Counted from the first letter of the stretch, positions 38,173-49,578 are shown. The stretch is DNA of 64,000 bases from an uncultured Bacteroidales bacterium (GCA_902772585.1 CACYBB010000001.1:1-64000), one strand, 5' to 3'. The notes: generated by a model from the letters alone, not told the origin. Translations and numbers: made by a program.

Positions 38173-38808
38173 GTGGGAAGAACGGGAGACTATAATATTT
38201 CGGTGGTCATTGTTGTGCATGACCTAGCCGAAACGCTGGAGCATAACCTGCCGCAGTTTTTGACTGTGGCAGGTGCTGCACATGCTGAGGTTATTGTCGT
38301 TGACGACTCGTCGACTGATGATACCCCCAATGTGCTGAAGCGTCTCAAGGAAACTAATACCCATTTGTATACTACTTTTTTGCCAAAAAGTGTACCAAAC
38401 AACAGTCGTCTCAGACTAGCGCTGAACATAGGTGTTAAGGCGGCTTTGGCTGACCGTATTGTCTTTGCCGACATCCACCGTCCTCCCCTCTCTAATGAGT
38501 GGCTGACAGGATTGGCCGATGGCGAGGTAACAGCTGTATACTGCAGACTGAAACATGGCGCTCCTGAGGTAACGCACCAGCAATTCGATAATTTAGACGA
38601 AGCCACAGATTTTATGCTGAAAGCAGAGCGTCGCGATGGAGGCGGACACAAAGGACGTTGGTTCAGAATGCGACGAGGTATGTATGATGCCATTGCCGTG
38701 AACAAAGATACGATATTCAATGCTATCATGCTCTTCGACCAGCGACTAGGTATGAGCAAGAAAATGCGTCTGGGTATCGCCGTGTTCTTCAAAAACATGT
38801 TCGCATGA
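38173..38808 (+). CDS. GT2-like glycosyltransferase, probably atypical
   Basis: 211 residues from a GTG that directly follows the kinase stop. NISVVIVVHDLAETL and EVIVVDDSSTDDTPNVLKRL are a normal GT2 start. Where a D-x-D metal site should be there is IVFADIHRPPLSN, so sugar-nucleotide binding may differ or be lost. The protein is short, about the length of one GT-A core. Its 3' end overlaps the next gene by 4 nt (ATGA), so the two may work together. Function in surface polysaccharide assembly is inferred. Confidence 0.7.
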   Translation: MGRTGDYNISVVIVVHDLAETLEHNLPQFLTVAGAAHAEVIVVDDSSTDDTPNVLKRLKETNTHLYTTFLPKSVPNNSRLRLALNIGVKAALADRIVFADIHRPPLSNEWLTGLADGEVTAVYCRLKHGAPEVTHQQFDNLDEATDFMLKAERRDGGGHKGRWFRMRRGMYDAIAVNKDTIFNAIMLFDQRLGMSKKMRLGIAVFFKNMFA

Positions 38809-39902
38809 GGATATTACACTACTATGCTAGCAATGCCCCTGAAGGTGTCATAGCTTATGTTAAGACGCTATGTGAGGAAATGGGGAACGATGCTGAGAAC
38901 GAATCAGTAAGCACACTTCAGGAGGTACTTCAGTCATTGCGCGACAAACATTACGACCTGTTGCACATACATGGTTGCTGGCAATATGCCGCTAATCGTA
39001 TAGCACGTATAGCCTTACAATTGGGAACACGGCTGATAGTGACACCTCACGGACAGTTAGAGCCGTGGATAATGAAACAACGTTATTGGAAAGAAAAACT
39101 ACCCAAGCAATTGCTTTTCCAGCGTAAGCTCGTTCAACAGGCCTATGCTGTCATTGTACAAGGAAAAATGGAGGAAGAATGTCTACGCAAGTTATCGTGG
39201 AACAGTCGTACAGTTATCATTCGCAATAGTCTGATAACCAATACAACAACTGCAAAGTTGATGGCGCAACAACAATGGAAGGTGTATCGCAAAATTATGG
39301 ACAGCAACACATGGGAGTTGATGACTGATGGCACCAAAACTACTCTACGCCAGTTGCTGAAGGTGGGTGTTACAGGTGATGTGCGTTGGCTCGGCGAGTC
39401 ATATGTTACCATCACTGACAATAGCCAATGGCGTATGCTCTACTGTTTTGTTCACCACGAACAAGTGGCAGAAACAGTTAGACGTGGTCTTCAAACTCTA
39501 CATATCGATGCCCCGGATTTTGACATTCAGCAGATGCCTTGTTTTATGCCCGATGGCTATGAGCCCTCGAAAACCATAGAAGAAGCTATCGGTATGCAGT
39601 ATGCCACGGAGAATGACCGGTTGATGGCCACGTTCCGTCATTTGCGTCGTTTGACTATGCATCATCGACTGACTTTGTCTCATTTAGTAGAATTAGACAG
39701 GGAATTGCGAAACCATGACACGGCAGAAGACCAACTCTGCGATGCACTGAAAGAGCGCCGCCTATACAAATTTGCACGGCGAATCATGCAACTAACCTAT
39801 GATTTGACGGGATTGGACGAAGGACACATGCCAATGCCCCCACTCGATGACCGTTTGACACGCCACATGAGGAAATACATTGATAATCACTTGAAATTAT
39901 AA
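38805..39902 (+). CDS. Glycosyltransferase-like protein with unfamiliar C-terminal domain
   Basis: 365 residues. Residues 1-145 look like a GT4 N-terminal Rossmann domain: MRILHYYASNAPEGVIAYV, YDLLHIHGCWQYA, LIVTPHGQLEPWIM and AVIVQGKMEEECL. After that the standard GT-B donor domain is missing; there is no GRL..KG start and no E-x7-E motif. The rest (about 155-365) is mostly helical, with LRQLLKVGVTGDVRWLGESY and a basic C-terminus, and I do not recognise it. It is coupled to the GT2-like gene (ATGA) and precedes fbp. It may bind an acceptor or regulate rather than transfer. Confidence 0.6.
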   Translation: MRILHYYASNAPEGVIAYVKTLCEEMGNDAENESVSTLQEVLQSLRDKHYDLLHIHGCWQYAANRIARIALQLGTRLIVTPHGQLEPWIMKQRYWKEKLPKQLLFQRKLVQQAYAVIVQGKMEEECLRKLSWNSRTVIIRNSLITNTTTAKLMAQQQWKVYRKIMDSNTWELMTDGTKTTLRQLLKVGVTGDVRWLGESYVTITDNSQWRMLYCFVHHEQVAETVRRGLQTLHIDAPDFDIQQMPCFMPDGYEPSKTIEEAIGMQYATENDRLMATFRHLRRLTMHHRLTLSHLVELDRELRNHDTAEDQLCDALKERRLYKFARRIMQLTYDLTGLDEGHMPMPPLDDRLTRHMRKYIDNHLKL

Positions 39903-39922
39903 TACCTAAAAAATATAAGACT

Positions 39923-41902
39923 ATGAAAGAACAATTCTCAGAGCACGATATGCATTATCTGCGACTGTTGGCAACCTCATTCCCAACAATAGCAGCCGCT
40001 TCGACAGAGATTATCAATCTGGAGGCTATTCTTAACCTACCAAAGGGTACGGAGCACTTTTTGGCAGACTTGCATGGAGAGAGTGCTGCTTTTAAGCATG
40101 TCATCAAGAATGCCTCGGGAAATATCCGTCGTAAGGTCAGTGAACTGTTTGCTGGTGACATCCGCGACAAGGAACGTCGCGAATTGTGTACCTTAATATA
40201 TTATCCGGAAGAAAAACTAGAACTCATCAAAGCTGCTGAGTCTGACGACTTAGACGACTGGTATCACATCACCATCCATCGTCTAGTAGCAGTCTGTCGT
40301 GATGTCTCGTCGAAATACACGCGCTCAAAGGTACGTAAATCTTTGCCTGAGGAGTTTGCCTACATCATCGAGGAGCTGTTGCATGAACGTACTGATGATA
40401 CTGACAAAGCTGCGTATGTTAGTGTCATCGTGGATACCATCATATCAACAGGTCGTGCAGACGATTTCATTATTGCTTTGTGTAATGTCATCCAGCGTTT
40501 GGCTATAGACCAGCTGCACATTCTGGGCGACATCTACGATCGTGGTCCTGGTGCCCACATTATTCTTGACACTATGAAGCAATATCACTCGTGGGATATC
40601 CAGTGGGGTAATCATGACATACTGTGGATGGGTGCAGGAGCAGGTAATAATGCCTGTATTTGTAACGTATTGAGATTATCGTTGCGCTATGCAAACCTAG
40701 CTACTGTTGAGGAGGCCTACGGCATTAATCTTGTACCTCTGGCCACCTTCGCTATGGAAGTCTATGGTGACGACCCCTGTGAGGAGTTTATTCCAAAACT
40801 GATGACGGGCAACACGATGGAAGAGAAATACATTCGTCTGACAGCACAGATGCATAAAGCCATCTCCATTATCCAGTTTAAAAAAGAGGCTCAGATTTTC
40901 AAACGTCGTCCAGAATGGGGAATGATGGACCGTTGTTTACTTGACCATATCGATTATGAACGTGGTATATTGGTCATTGACGACAAGGAGTATGAGATGC
41001 GTTCGAATAACTTCCCTACCATTGATCCAAAGAATCCATGTGAGTTGACAGATGAGGAAAATCAGTTGATGGAGCGCCTGCACCACTCGTTCAAAGCCAG
41101 CGAGAAATTGCAGAAGCATATTAAGATGTTGCTCAGCCACGGCTGTATGTATACCATTTGCAACCAGAACTTACTATACCATGCATCTGTTCCTTTGAAC
41201 GATGATGGCACACTGAAGGAGGTAGAACTATATAATGGGCGATATTATAGTGGTAAAGAACTGATGCGCCATATTGGTATGCTTGTACGTGCAGCCTTCG
41301 AAAGTGATACTGACAAAGAACTACGTCTATATGCACGTGACTATTTCCTATACCTTTGGTGTGGCAAGGACTCTCCTCTCTTCGACAAGTCAAAAATGGC
41401 CACTTTTGAGCGTTATTTCCTAACAGACAAGACAATGTTTAAAGAAGAGAAAGGTAATTACTTCCGTATGCGTGATTCCGAGGAAGTGGTAGATCGTATC
41501 CTCGATGCTTTTGGTGTACAAGGCGAAAACCGTCATATCATCAATGGTCATGTTCCTGTACATGCTTCGAAAGGTGAAAATCCTATCAAGGCTAATGGTA
41601 AATTGATGGTTATTGACGGTGGCTTTTCACAAGCTTATCACTCTGAGACAGGAATTGCCGGATATACGCTGGTTTACCACAGCAGAGGATTCCAACTTGT
41701 TCAGCATGAACCATTTACTAGTGCATCAGAAGCTATAGAGAAAGGTACAGACATCAAGTCAACTACTCAACTCGTAGAACTCTCAGCCCATCGAATGCTG
41801 GTTGCTGATACAGATAAAGGTGTTGAGTTGCGCAGCCAGATTGCTGACCTCCGCCAACTACTCTATGCCTATAGACATGGTATCATAACCGAAGCAAAAT
41901 GA
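39923..41902 (+). CDS. fbp: Fructose-1,6-bisphosphatase, class III
   Basis: 659 residues, the large Firmicutes/Bacteroidetes type. Metallophosphatase-like motifs: EHFLADLHGESAAFKHVIKNASG, LHILGDIYDRGPGAHIILD, WDIQWGNHDILWMGAGAGN, and near the end HIINGHVPVHASKGENPIKANGK with VIDGGFSQAYHSETGIAGYTL. It dephosphorylates fructose-1,6-bisphosphate, a committed step of gluconeogenesis. Overlaps the folK-like gene by 4 nt. No separate promoter is seen after the upstream glycosyltransferase. Confidence 0.96.
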   Translation: MKEQFSEHDMHYLRLLATSFPTIAAASTEIINLEAILNLPKGTEHFLADLHGESAAFKHVIKNASGNIRRKVSELFAGDIRDKERRELCTLIYYPEEKLELIKAAESDDLDDWYHITIHRLVAVCRDVSSKYTRSKVRKSLPEEFAYIIEELLHERTDDTDKAAYVSVIVDTIISTGRADDFIIALCNVIQRLAIDQLHILGDIYDRGPGAHIILDTMKQYHSWDIQWGNHDILWMGAGAGNNACICNVLRLSLRYANLATVEEAYGINLVPLATFAMEVYGDDPCEEFIPKLMTGNTMEEKYIRLTAQMHKAISIIQFKKEAQIFKRRPEWGMMDRCLLDHIDYERGILVIDDKEYEMRSNNFPTIDPKNPCELTDEENQLMERLHHSFKASEKLQKHIKMLLSHGCMYTICNQNLLYHASVPLNDDGTLKEVELYNGRYYSGKELMRHIGMLVRAAFESDTDKELRLYARDYFLYLWCGKDSPLFDKSKMATFERYFLTDKTMFKEEKGNYFRMRDSEEVVDRILDAFGVQGENRHIINGHVPVHASKGENPIKANGKLMVIDGGFSQAYHSETGIAGYTLVYHSRGFQLVQHEPFTSASEAIEKGTDIKSTTQLVELSAHRMLVADTDKGVELRSQIADLRQLLYAYRHGIITEAK

Positions 41903-42255
41903 AGCACGAGGTACTCATTGCTTTAGGATCGAATACTCAGCAGGAGAATAACATCAATGTAGCTACCCAAAAGTTGCTTGAACTGTTAGCCCCAGATGGC
42001 AAAACAACACCTGCCATCTGGACTGAACCTATAGGATTGTCTCATAGCGACCATTTCTTGAATAGTCTTGTCGCTGGTAGCACCACCTTGGAACTTGATG
42101 CCCTTAATGCGCTTCTTAAAAAGATGGAGCGTGACAGTGGACGTCAACCAGGAGTCTGCACTTTAGACCTTGATGTGTTGAGCTACGATGGTGTGCATTA
42201 CCATGAAAGCGATTGGCAACGCGACTACATCCAAGAACTGTTGCAGATGTTATAA
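41899..42255 (+). CDS. Short HPPK (FolK)-like protein
   Basis: 118 residues beginning MKHEVLIALGSNTQQENNI, the HPPK start (ALGSN). The middle has TEPIGLSHSDHFLNSLVAGSTTL and KKMERDSGRQPG, then TLDLDVLSYDG. The family signature normally ends x-R-x-x-D-[LIV]-D; here the Arg is replaced by Cys (VCTLDLDVL), and the protein is about 30-40 residues shorter than usual. It may be a divergent or partly inactive 6-hydroxymethyl-dihydropterin pyrophosphokinase. The ATG overlaps the fbp stop. A folC gene lies 3.6 kb downstream. Confidence 0.72.
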   Translation: MKHEVLIALGSNTQQENNINVATQKLLELLAPDGKTTPAIWTEPIGLSHSDHFLNSLVAGSTTLELDALNALLKKMERDSGRQPGVCTLDLDVLSYDGVHYHESDWQRDYIQELLQML

Positions 42256-42268
42256 AAGCCCTGTATAA

Positions 42269-42300
42269 TTTGTGTATTTCCTTTTTTCATTGTACCTTTG
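42269..42300 (+). promoter_or_regulatory. First of two tandem promoters before the ABC-F gene
   Basis: TTTG (42269-42272), 20 nt, TACCTTTG (42293-42300). Would give a leader of about 105 nt. Confidence 0.7.
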
Positions 42301-42344
42301 AGTTATTGCTCGAAAGTACTTCCCTTCGGAAAAACTCAAATAAA

Positions 42345-42376
42345 TTTGGTTTTTCGCTCACTTATTCGTACCTTTG
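42345..42376 (+). promoter_or_regulatory. Second tandem promoter before the ABC-F gene
   Basis: TTTG (42345-42348), 20 nt, TACCTTTG (42369-42376), 34 nt before the ATG at 42411. Confidence 0.78.
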
Positions 42377-42389
42377 CAGCCGCAAATAA

Positions 42390-44024
<1,635 letters not shown>

Positions 44025-44063
44025 TAGACAATTGTTTGGCACAGAATTTGCAGACGAGCTGTT

Positions 44064-44657
44064 ATGACAAAAATTCAAAACACTATGACAGAAGAAGAAA
44101 TAAAGAACGAAGAGGAACAGCAAGAAACTGTTTTCAACGAAAATGTAGTCAGTGATTCTGTCGCTGACACCCAAGAAGACACACCTGTTGAACCTACAGA
44201 GGGGCAAGACCCATTGGAGGCTGCTAAAGCAGAGATTGAACAGTTGAAGACACAGATGCTCTATAAGACTGCAGAGTTTGACAATTACCGCAAGCGCACC
44301 CTGAAGGAGAAAGCAGAGCTTATCCTGAATGGTGGCGAGAAGGCTGTTAGTGCTGTATTGCCTATTATCGACGATATGGAGCGCGCTATTGAGAATGGTA
44401 CAAAGACTGATGACCCTGCTGTACTGCGTGAAGGCATGGAACTGATATATAATAAGTTCATGAAAGCCCTCGAAGGTCTGGGCGTTAAAAAGATTGATAC
44501 TGAGAATGCCGACTTCGACACAGATTTGCACGAGGCCGTAGCAATGGTTCCCGGCATGGGTGACGACAAAAAAGGAAAAGTTATCGACTGCCTGCAGACT
44601 GGCTACCAGTTGAACGACAAAGTAATCCGTCACGCTAAAGTGGCAGTAGGACAGTAA
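44064..44657 (+). CDS. grpE: Nucleotide exchange factor GrpE
   Basis: 197 residues (or 190 from the ATG at 44085). The acidic, disordered N-terminus is followed by the long helix EQLKTQMLYKTAEFDNYRKRTLKEKAELI and the beta-wing part KALEGLGVKKIDTENADFDTDLHEAVAMVPG, DDKKGKVIDCLQTGYQLNDKVIRHAKVAVGQ. GrpE speeds ADP release from DnaK. It lies directly upstream of dnaJ, the usual Bacteroidetes order. No heat-shock promoter is evident; TTTG at 44035-44038 has no matching -7. Confidence 0.95.
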   Translation: MTKIQNTMTEEEIKNEEEQQETVFNENVVSDSVADTQEDTPVEPTEGQDPLEAAKAEIEQLKTQMLYKTAEFDNYRKRTLKEKAELILNGGEKAVSAVLPIIDDMERAIENGTKTDDPAVLREGMELIYNKFMKALEGLGVKKIDTENADFDTDLHEAVAMVPGMGDDKKGKVIDCLQTGYQLNDKVIRHAKVAVGQ

Positions 44658-44694
44658 GATGTCTGATGTTAGATTAAAAAGTAAGAAGTTATAG
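44654..44694. repeat. AGATGT/GTAAGAAGTTA micro-repeat between grpE and dnaJ
   Basis: Short imperfect repeats of the intergenic type. No promoter or hairpin is obvious, so grpE and dnaJ are probably one transcript. Confidence 0.35.
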
Positions 44695-44698
44695 AATA

Positions 44699-45859
44699 AT
44701 GGCACAAAAACGAGACTATTACGAAGTGCTTGGCGTTGATAAGAATGCCACAGAAGACCAGATTAAGAAGGCATATCGCACGATAGCCATCAAATACCAC
44801 CCAGACCGTAATCCAGGTAATAAGGAGGCTGAGGAGAAATTCAAGGAAGCTGCTGAGGCTTACGATGTATTGCATGACCCCCAGAAGCGTCAGCAATATG
44901 ACACCTTTGGTTTCAATGGTCCTGGTGGTGCGGGCGGTTTTGATCCGTTTGGTGGAGCATCTATGAATATGGACGATATCTTCTCGATGTTTGGTGATAT
45001 CTTCGGTGGTCGTGCAGGAGGTTTCGGAGGTTTTGGTGGTGGTAGCCGTGGTCCACAGAAACATCGTGGTTCCGACCTTCGACTCAAGGTTAAGTTATCT
45101 TTAGAGGAGATTGCTCATGGTGTCACCAAGAAATTCAAGGTTCGCAAAGATATCACTTGTTCTCACTGTAACGGCTCCGGCGCTGAGGCTGGCAGTACCA
45201 ACGACCAGTGTCCTACGTGTCATGGTTCAGGTGTTATCACACATACCACACAAAGCATCTTTGGTATGATGCAGACACAGGGCGTTTGTCCTACATGTGG
45301 TGGTGAAGGTACCGTTATCAAGAACAAATGTCATGAATGTGGCGGTTCTGGTGTTGTCAAGGGCGAAGAAGTAGTAGAAATCAAGATTCCTGCTGGCGTC
45401 GCTGAAGGTATGATAGTCAATGTTCCTGGTAAGGGTAATGCTGGACGTCATAAGGGTATCAATGGCGATATTCAGGTATTTATTGAAGAGGAGGAAAACG
45501 ATACCTTTATTCGCGATAACAACGACTTAATATATAACCTGTTACTTGATTTCCCAACAGCTGCGTTGGGTGGTGAGGTAGAGATTCCCACCATTGAAGG
45601 AAATAAACTGAAGGTAAAGATGGAGGCAGGTACACAACCCGGCAAAACCATGCGTCTGCGTGGAAAGGGCCTGCCTGCTGTTCAAGGCTATGGACGTGGT
45701 AACGGTGATCTCGTTGTTAATGTCAGCGTCTATGTACCAAAAACCTTGAGTAAGGAGGAGAAAACTGCCATTGAACAGTTCCGCGAAAGTGATAATTTCA
45801 AGGGGGATGCTGCAACTAAGCGTTCCATCTTCCAGAAGTTCAAGAATTACTTTTCGTAA
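44699..45859 (+). CDS. dnaJ: Chaperone DnaJ
   Basis: 386 residues with the full type I layout: J domain (about 1-72) with HPD at 34-36; Gly/Phe-rich linker (about 77-125); four zinc-binding CxxCxGxG motifs ([32 protein letters not shown]); then the C-terminal substrate-binding domains. It delivers unfolded clients to DnaK and stimulates its ATPase. Downstream of grpE by 41 nt and upstream of folC by 12 nt. Confidence 0.98.
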   Translation: MAQKRDYYEVLGVDKNATEDQIKKAYRTIAIKYHPDRNPGNKEAEEKFKEAAEAYDVLHDPQKRQQYDTFGFNGPGGAGGFDPFGGASMNMDDIFSMFGDIFGGRAGGFGGFGGGSRGPQKHRGSDLRLKVKLSLEEIAHGVTKKFKVRKDITCSHCNGSGAEAGSTNDQCPTCHGSGVITHTTQSIFGMMQTQGVCPTCGGEGTVIKNKCHECGGSGVVKGEEVVEIKIPAGVAEGMIVNVPGKGNAGRHKGINGDIQVFIEEEENDTFIRDNNDLIYNLLLDFPTAALGGEVEIPTIEGNKLKVKMEAGTQPGKTMRLRGKGLPAVQGYGRGNGDLVVNVSVYVPKTLSKEEKTAIEQFRESDNFKGDAATKRSIFQKFKNYFS

Positions 45860-45871
45860 TTCGTAATTACA

Positions 45872-47188
45872 ATGACCTACCAAGAAACCTGCCACTATCT
45901 CTATAACCAGATGCCCATGTTCGAGCGACAGGGCAGTACGGGTTATAAAGAGGGACTTGGAAACAGTCTGGCGTTCGATGAGCATCTTGGCCATCCGCAC
46001 CAGTCGTATGCCACCATTCATATTGCTGGCACAAATGGTAAAGGCTCTTGTTCACACTCCATTGCAGCTATTCTGCAGGAGTGTGGATACAAGGTAGGTC
46101 TCTACACCTCACCCCACCTTGTAGATTTTCGCGAGCGCATACGTGTCAATGGAAAACCTATCAGTGAGCGATATGTTATGGAATTTGTGGAGCGTGAGCG
46201 TTCTTTTTTCGAACCTCTTCATCCCTCGTTCTTTGAAGTTACCACCGCAATGGCTTTCAAATACTTCAAAGATCAGCAAATAGACATAGCTGTCATTGAG
46301 GTTGGACTGGGAGGACGCTTGGATTGTACCAATATCATTACCCCTATTCTCTCCATTATCACCAATATCAGTTTTGACCATACCCAGTTTCTGGGTAACA
46401 CGTTGGCACAGATTGCTGGTGAGAAGGCTGGTATCATCAAAAAAGGTGTGCCTGTCATTATTGGTGAGAATAATCAGGAAACACGCCCCGTGTTTGAAGC
46501 AAAAGCAAAAGAAATAGATGCACCTATCATTTTTGCAGAAGATTATCAGGAAGTTCTTACTGCTGAATCACTCCCTCATGGTGGTATGCTTTATCACACT
46601 CTTCACAACGGAACTTTACATGGTGACTTGGGTGGTTCCTATCAGCAGAAGAATATGAATACCATTCTGCAGGCTACCTATCAATTGGCTAAGATGGGCT
46701 ACCTCTGCATCTGTGAGAAACGGGAGAATCAAGACAAGTGTCGTTCTGAAGTACAGCGTGCCATTGAACATGTTACGATCTCAACAGGTCTGATGGGCCG
46801 CTGGCAAGTTATCCAACAAAATCCCAAAGTGGTATGTGACACAGGACATAATGTTGGTGGTTGGCAGTATCTTTCCCAACAATTGCAACAGCAGCAATGT
46901 CATCAGATGCACATCATCTTCGGTATGGTCAACGACAAAGACCTCGATAGTGTACTTGAATTGTTGCCCAAGAAAGCAATTTTCTATTTTACTAAAGCTG
47001 ACAGCAAACGAGCCATCAATGAGCATGATTTACAGCTTCAGGCAGCTAAGCACGGACTTCTTGGAAACAGTTACCCCTCTGTGGCTGAAGCATATACGCA
47101 ATGTATGAAGAATGCATTACGCGACGATTTTGTCTTCGTTGGTGGCAGTTCTTATGTTGTGGGCGATTTCCTTAAATTATTCAATTAG
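45872..47188 (+). CDS. folC: Bifunctional folylpolyglutamate/dihydrofolate synthase
   Basis: 438 residues of the Mur-ligase family. P-loop IHIAGTNGKGSCSHSIAAIL, then YTSPHLVDFRERIRVNG, AVIEVGLGGRLDCTNII and ISFDHTQFLGNTLAQIAGEKAGIIK, all FolC/FPGS signatures. It adds glutamate to folates (or dihydropteroate). The ATG follows an AATTCGTAATT repeat 12 nt after dnaJ. A T-rich stretch follows the stop and precedes the galM promoter. Folate metabolism links it to the HPPK-like gene at 41899. Confidence 0.95.
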   Translation: MTYQETCHYLYNQMPMFERQGSTGYKEGLGNSLAFDEHLGHPHQSYATIHIAGTNGKGSCSHSIAAILQECGYKVGLYTSPHLVDFRERIRVNGKPISERYVMEFVERERSFFEPLHPSFFEVTTAMAFKYFKDQQIDIAVIEVGLGGRLDCTNIITPILSIITNISFDHTQFLGNTLAQIAGEKAGIIKKGVPVIIGENNQETRPVFEAKAKEIDAPIIFAEDYQEVLTAESLPHGGMLYHTLHNGTLHGDLGGSYQQKNMNTILQATYQLAKMGYLCICEKRENQDKCRSEVQRAIEHVTISTGLMGRWQVIQQNPKVVCDTGHNVGGWQYLSQQLQQQQCHQMHIIFGMVNDKDLDSVLELLPKKAIFYFTKADSKRAINEHDLQLQAAKHGLLGNSYPSVAEAYTQCMKNALRDDFVFVGGSSYVVGDFLKLFN

Positions 47189-47242
47189 TAACGTTTTAAC
47201 GTTTTTTTTCGCACATCATTCGTCTTTCTCGTTTTTTTTCGG

Positions 47243-47250
47243 TAGTTTTG
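47243..47250 (+). promoter_or_regulatory. -7 box of the galM-galK operon
   Basis: TAGTTTTG, 32 nt before the galM ATG. The upstream region is rich in CGTTTTTTTTCG-like runs; no TTTG at -33. Confidence 0.5.
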
Positions 47251-47282
47251 CAAATAGTTTCATAACCTAAAAATATTTAGAT

Positions 47283-48374
47283 ATGGCAAACACAACTGAA
47301 AATGCGAATTTGTGTGGTCTGAAGAGAGAAAACTTCCAGACCACTATCAACGGTAAAAAAACCGATTTGTACATTCTCCGTAACCGTAAGGGCTATGAGG
47401 TAGCAATCTCTAACTATGGTGGAGCCATCATGGCTATCATGGTGCCCGACAAGGATGGTAACGTTGCCAACGTTATCCAAGGTCACGATAGTATTCAACA
47501 GCTCACCAGTGGCAACGAGCCTTACCTTTCTACATTGATAGGTCGCTGGGGTAACCGTATCTGCAAGGGTCAGTTTACACTGAACGGCAAGGAATATCAG
47601 CTGGCTCTGAACGATGGTCCTAACCACTTGCATGGTGGCAAGAAGGGTTTCAATGCCAAGGTATGGGAAGCTCGTCAGATGGGTCCTCGCTCATTGGCTC
47701 TACATCGTATTTCTTCTTATGGTGAAGAAGGATACACAGGTGAACTGGACGTTACTGTAGAGTACACTTTTACTGATGATAACGAACTTATCATCGAGTA
47801 TCTGGCCACCACCAACAAGAAGACTATTGTCAATTTGACTCACCATGCTTTCTTCTCTTTGGCTGGAACTGCAGATCCTACTCCTACAATTGAAGACCAG
47901 CTTTGTGAAATCAATGCTGATTTCTATCTGCCCACAGACGAGACTGCAATTCCTACGGGTGAAATCCTGAAGGTTGCCGGTACTCCCTTTGACTTCCGTA
48001 CTCCTAAGACCTTTGGTAAGGAAATTGAGGCTGACAATGAGCAGATTAAGTTTGGTCATGGCTACGATCACAACTATGTACTCAACAAGCAGGAAGAAGG
48101 TGAGTTGTCATTTGCTGCTCGTATCACTGATCCGAAGAGTGGACGTACGTTGGAGTGCTATACCACTGAACCAGGTCTGCAACTCTACACAGCAAACTTT
48201 GCAACAGGTTATAAGGGCGCTAACGGATGCACGTTCCCACGTCGTTCGGCTGTTTGTCTGGAAACTCAGCATTTCCCCGACTCACCTAACCGTCCTTACT
48301 TCCCTTCTGTTGTTCTCAATCCTGGTCAGCAGTATAAGCAGAAGACCATTTATCGCTTTGGCGTCAAGAAATAA
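47283..48374 (+). CDS. galM: Aldose 1-epimerase (galactose mutarotase)
   Basis: 363 residues. Conserved GalM motifs: LSTLIGRWGNRICKGQFTLNG, NDGPNHLHGGKKGFNAKVWEA (catalytic His), VNLTHHAFFSLAG, and GLQLYTANFATG with the C-terminal catalytic Glu in RSAVCLETQHFPDSPN. It interconverts alpha and beta galactose anomers before galactokinase. No signal peptide, so it is cytoplasmic. galK follows after 21 nt, forming a galactose pair. Confidence 0.95.
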   Translation: MANTTENANLCGLKRENFQTTINGKKTDLYILRNRKGYEVAISNYGGAIMAIMVPDKDGNVANVIQGHDSIQQLTSGNEPYLSTLIGRWGNRICKGQFTLNGKEYQLALNDGPNHLHGGKKGFNAKVWEARQMGPRSLALHRISSYGEEGYTGELDVTVEYTFTDDNELIIEYLATTNKKTIVNLTHHAFFSLAGTADPTPTIEDQLCEINADFYLPTDETAIPTGEILKVAGTPFDFRTPKTFGKEIEADNEQIKFGHGYDHNYVLNKQEEGELSFAARITDPKSGRTLECYTTEPGLQLYTANFATGYKGANGCTFPRRSAVCLETQHFPDSPNRPYFPSVVLNPGQQYKQKTIYRFGVKK

Positions 48375-48395
48375 TAACTCCAGAGCCCATTCATT

Positions 48396-49562
48396 ATGAT
48401 GGACATTGAATTTGTAAGAAGCCGTTTTATCAAACACTTTGACGGCAATACTGGTAACGTCTACGCTTCTCCGGGACGCATTAACCTCATAGGCGAACAT
48501 ACAGACTATAATGGAGGTTATGTGTTCCCTGGAGCTGTAGATAAAGGTGTAATGGCCGAGATACGTCCCAACGGTACGGAAGATACGGTAATGGCCTATT
48601 CCATTGACCTCAAGGACCGTGTAGACTTCAAACTATCCGACCCCAATGGTCCACGTGCATCGTGGGCTCGTTACATCTACGGCATCGCTTTAGAGATGCG
48701 TAAGCGAGGAGCCAATGTTAAGGGTTTTAACATCGCCTTTGCTGGTGATGTGCCCCTAGGTGCTGGTATGTCGTCAAGTGCTGCTATGGAGAGCTGTTTT
48801 GCTTTTGGACTGAATGATCTCTTTGCCGATGGCAAAGTTAGTCAGTGGGATATGGTACTCGCAGGCCAGGCTACAGAGCATAATTACTGTGGTGTTAATT
48901 GTGGCATCATGGACCAGTTCGCTTCTGTCTTTGGCAAGTCGGGCTGTCTCATGCGTCTCGACTGTCGTAGTCGTGAGTTTGAGTATTTCCCTTTCAAGCC
49001 CGATGGTTATCGTCTTGTGTTACTCGACTCTGTTGTCAAGCACCAGTTGGCAGGCTCACCTTATAACGATCGTCGTCGTTCGTGCGAAAACGTAGTCAAA
49101 CATATTGCTGCCAAACATCCTGAGGCAACGTTTGAGACATTGCGTGATTGCACATGGGAGCAACTCGAAGAAGTTAAAGCAGATATTAGCGAAGAGGACT
49201 ACCGTCGTGCTAAATTCGTGCTTGGCGAGAAAGACCGCGTGCTTGCTGTCTGCGATGCGCTCAACGAAGGTGACTACGAACGTGTTGGTGAACTAATGTA
49301 CCAGACCCACGAAGGCTTGTCGAAGGACTATGAGGTATCTTGCGAAGAGCTTGACTTCCTCAACGACATCGCCAAGGAGAATGGTGTCACTGGCAGTCGC
49401 ATCATGGGTGGAGGCTTTGGTGGTTGTACCATTAACTTGGTGCGCAACGACCTCTATCTACAGTTCATATCCGATGCTAAGAAACGCTTCAACGAGAAGT
49501 ACGGACACGAGCCCAAGGTTTATGATGTCGTTATTGGTGACGGCTCTCGCAAACTTTGCTAA
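48396..49562 (+). CDS. galK: Galactokinase
   Basis: 388 residues, GHMP kinase family. SPGRINLIGEHTDYNGGYVFP is the galactokinase signature (about 28-48), followed by the ATP loop DVPLGAGMSSSAAMES, the galactose-binding NYCGVNCGIMDQFASVFG, and GSRIMGGGFGGCTINLV near the C-terminus. It makes galactose-1-phosphate in the Leloir pathway. Downstream of galM, with a strong hairpin after the stop. Unlike the other GHMP proteins in the window, it is a full classical GalK. Confidence 0.97.
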   Translation: MMDIEFVRSRFIKHFDGNTGNVYASPGRINLIGEHTDYNGGYVFPGAVDKGVMAEIRPNGTEDTVMAYSIDLKDRVDFKLSDPNGPRASWARYIYGIALEMRKRGANVKGFNIAFAGDVPLGAGMSSSAAMESCFAFGLNDLFADGKVSQWDMVLAGQATEHNYCGVNCGIMDQFASVFGKSGCLMRLDCRSREFEYFPFKPDGYRLVLLDSVVKHQLAGSPYNDRRRSCENVVKHIAAKHPEATFETLRDCTWEQLEEVKADISEEDYRRAKFVLGEKDRVLAVCDALNEGDYERVGELMYQTHEGLSKDYEVSCEELDFLNDIAKENGVTGSRIMGGGFGGCTINLVRNDLYLQFISDAKKRFNEKYGHEPKVYDVVIGDGSRKLC

Positions 49563-49578
49563 ATAACAAGTATTACTG

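Noticed and set aside
47191-47240. Terminator after folC from the AACGTTTTAACG repeat
   Set aside because: Only a 4 bp stem is possible before the T run; too weak to call.
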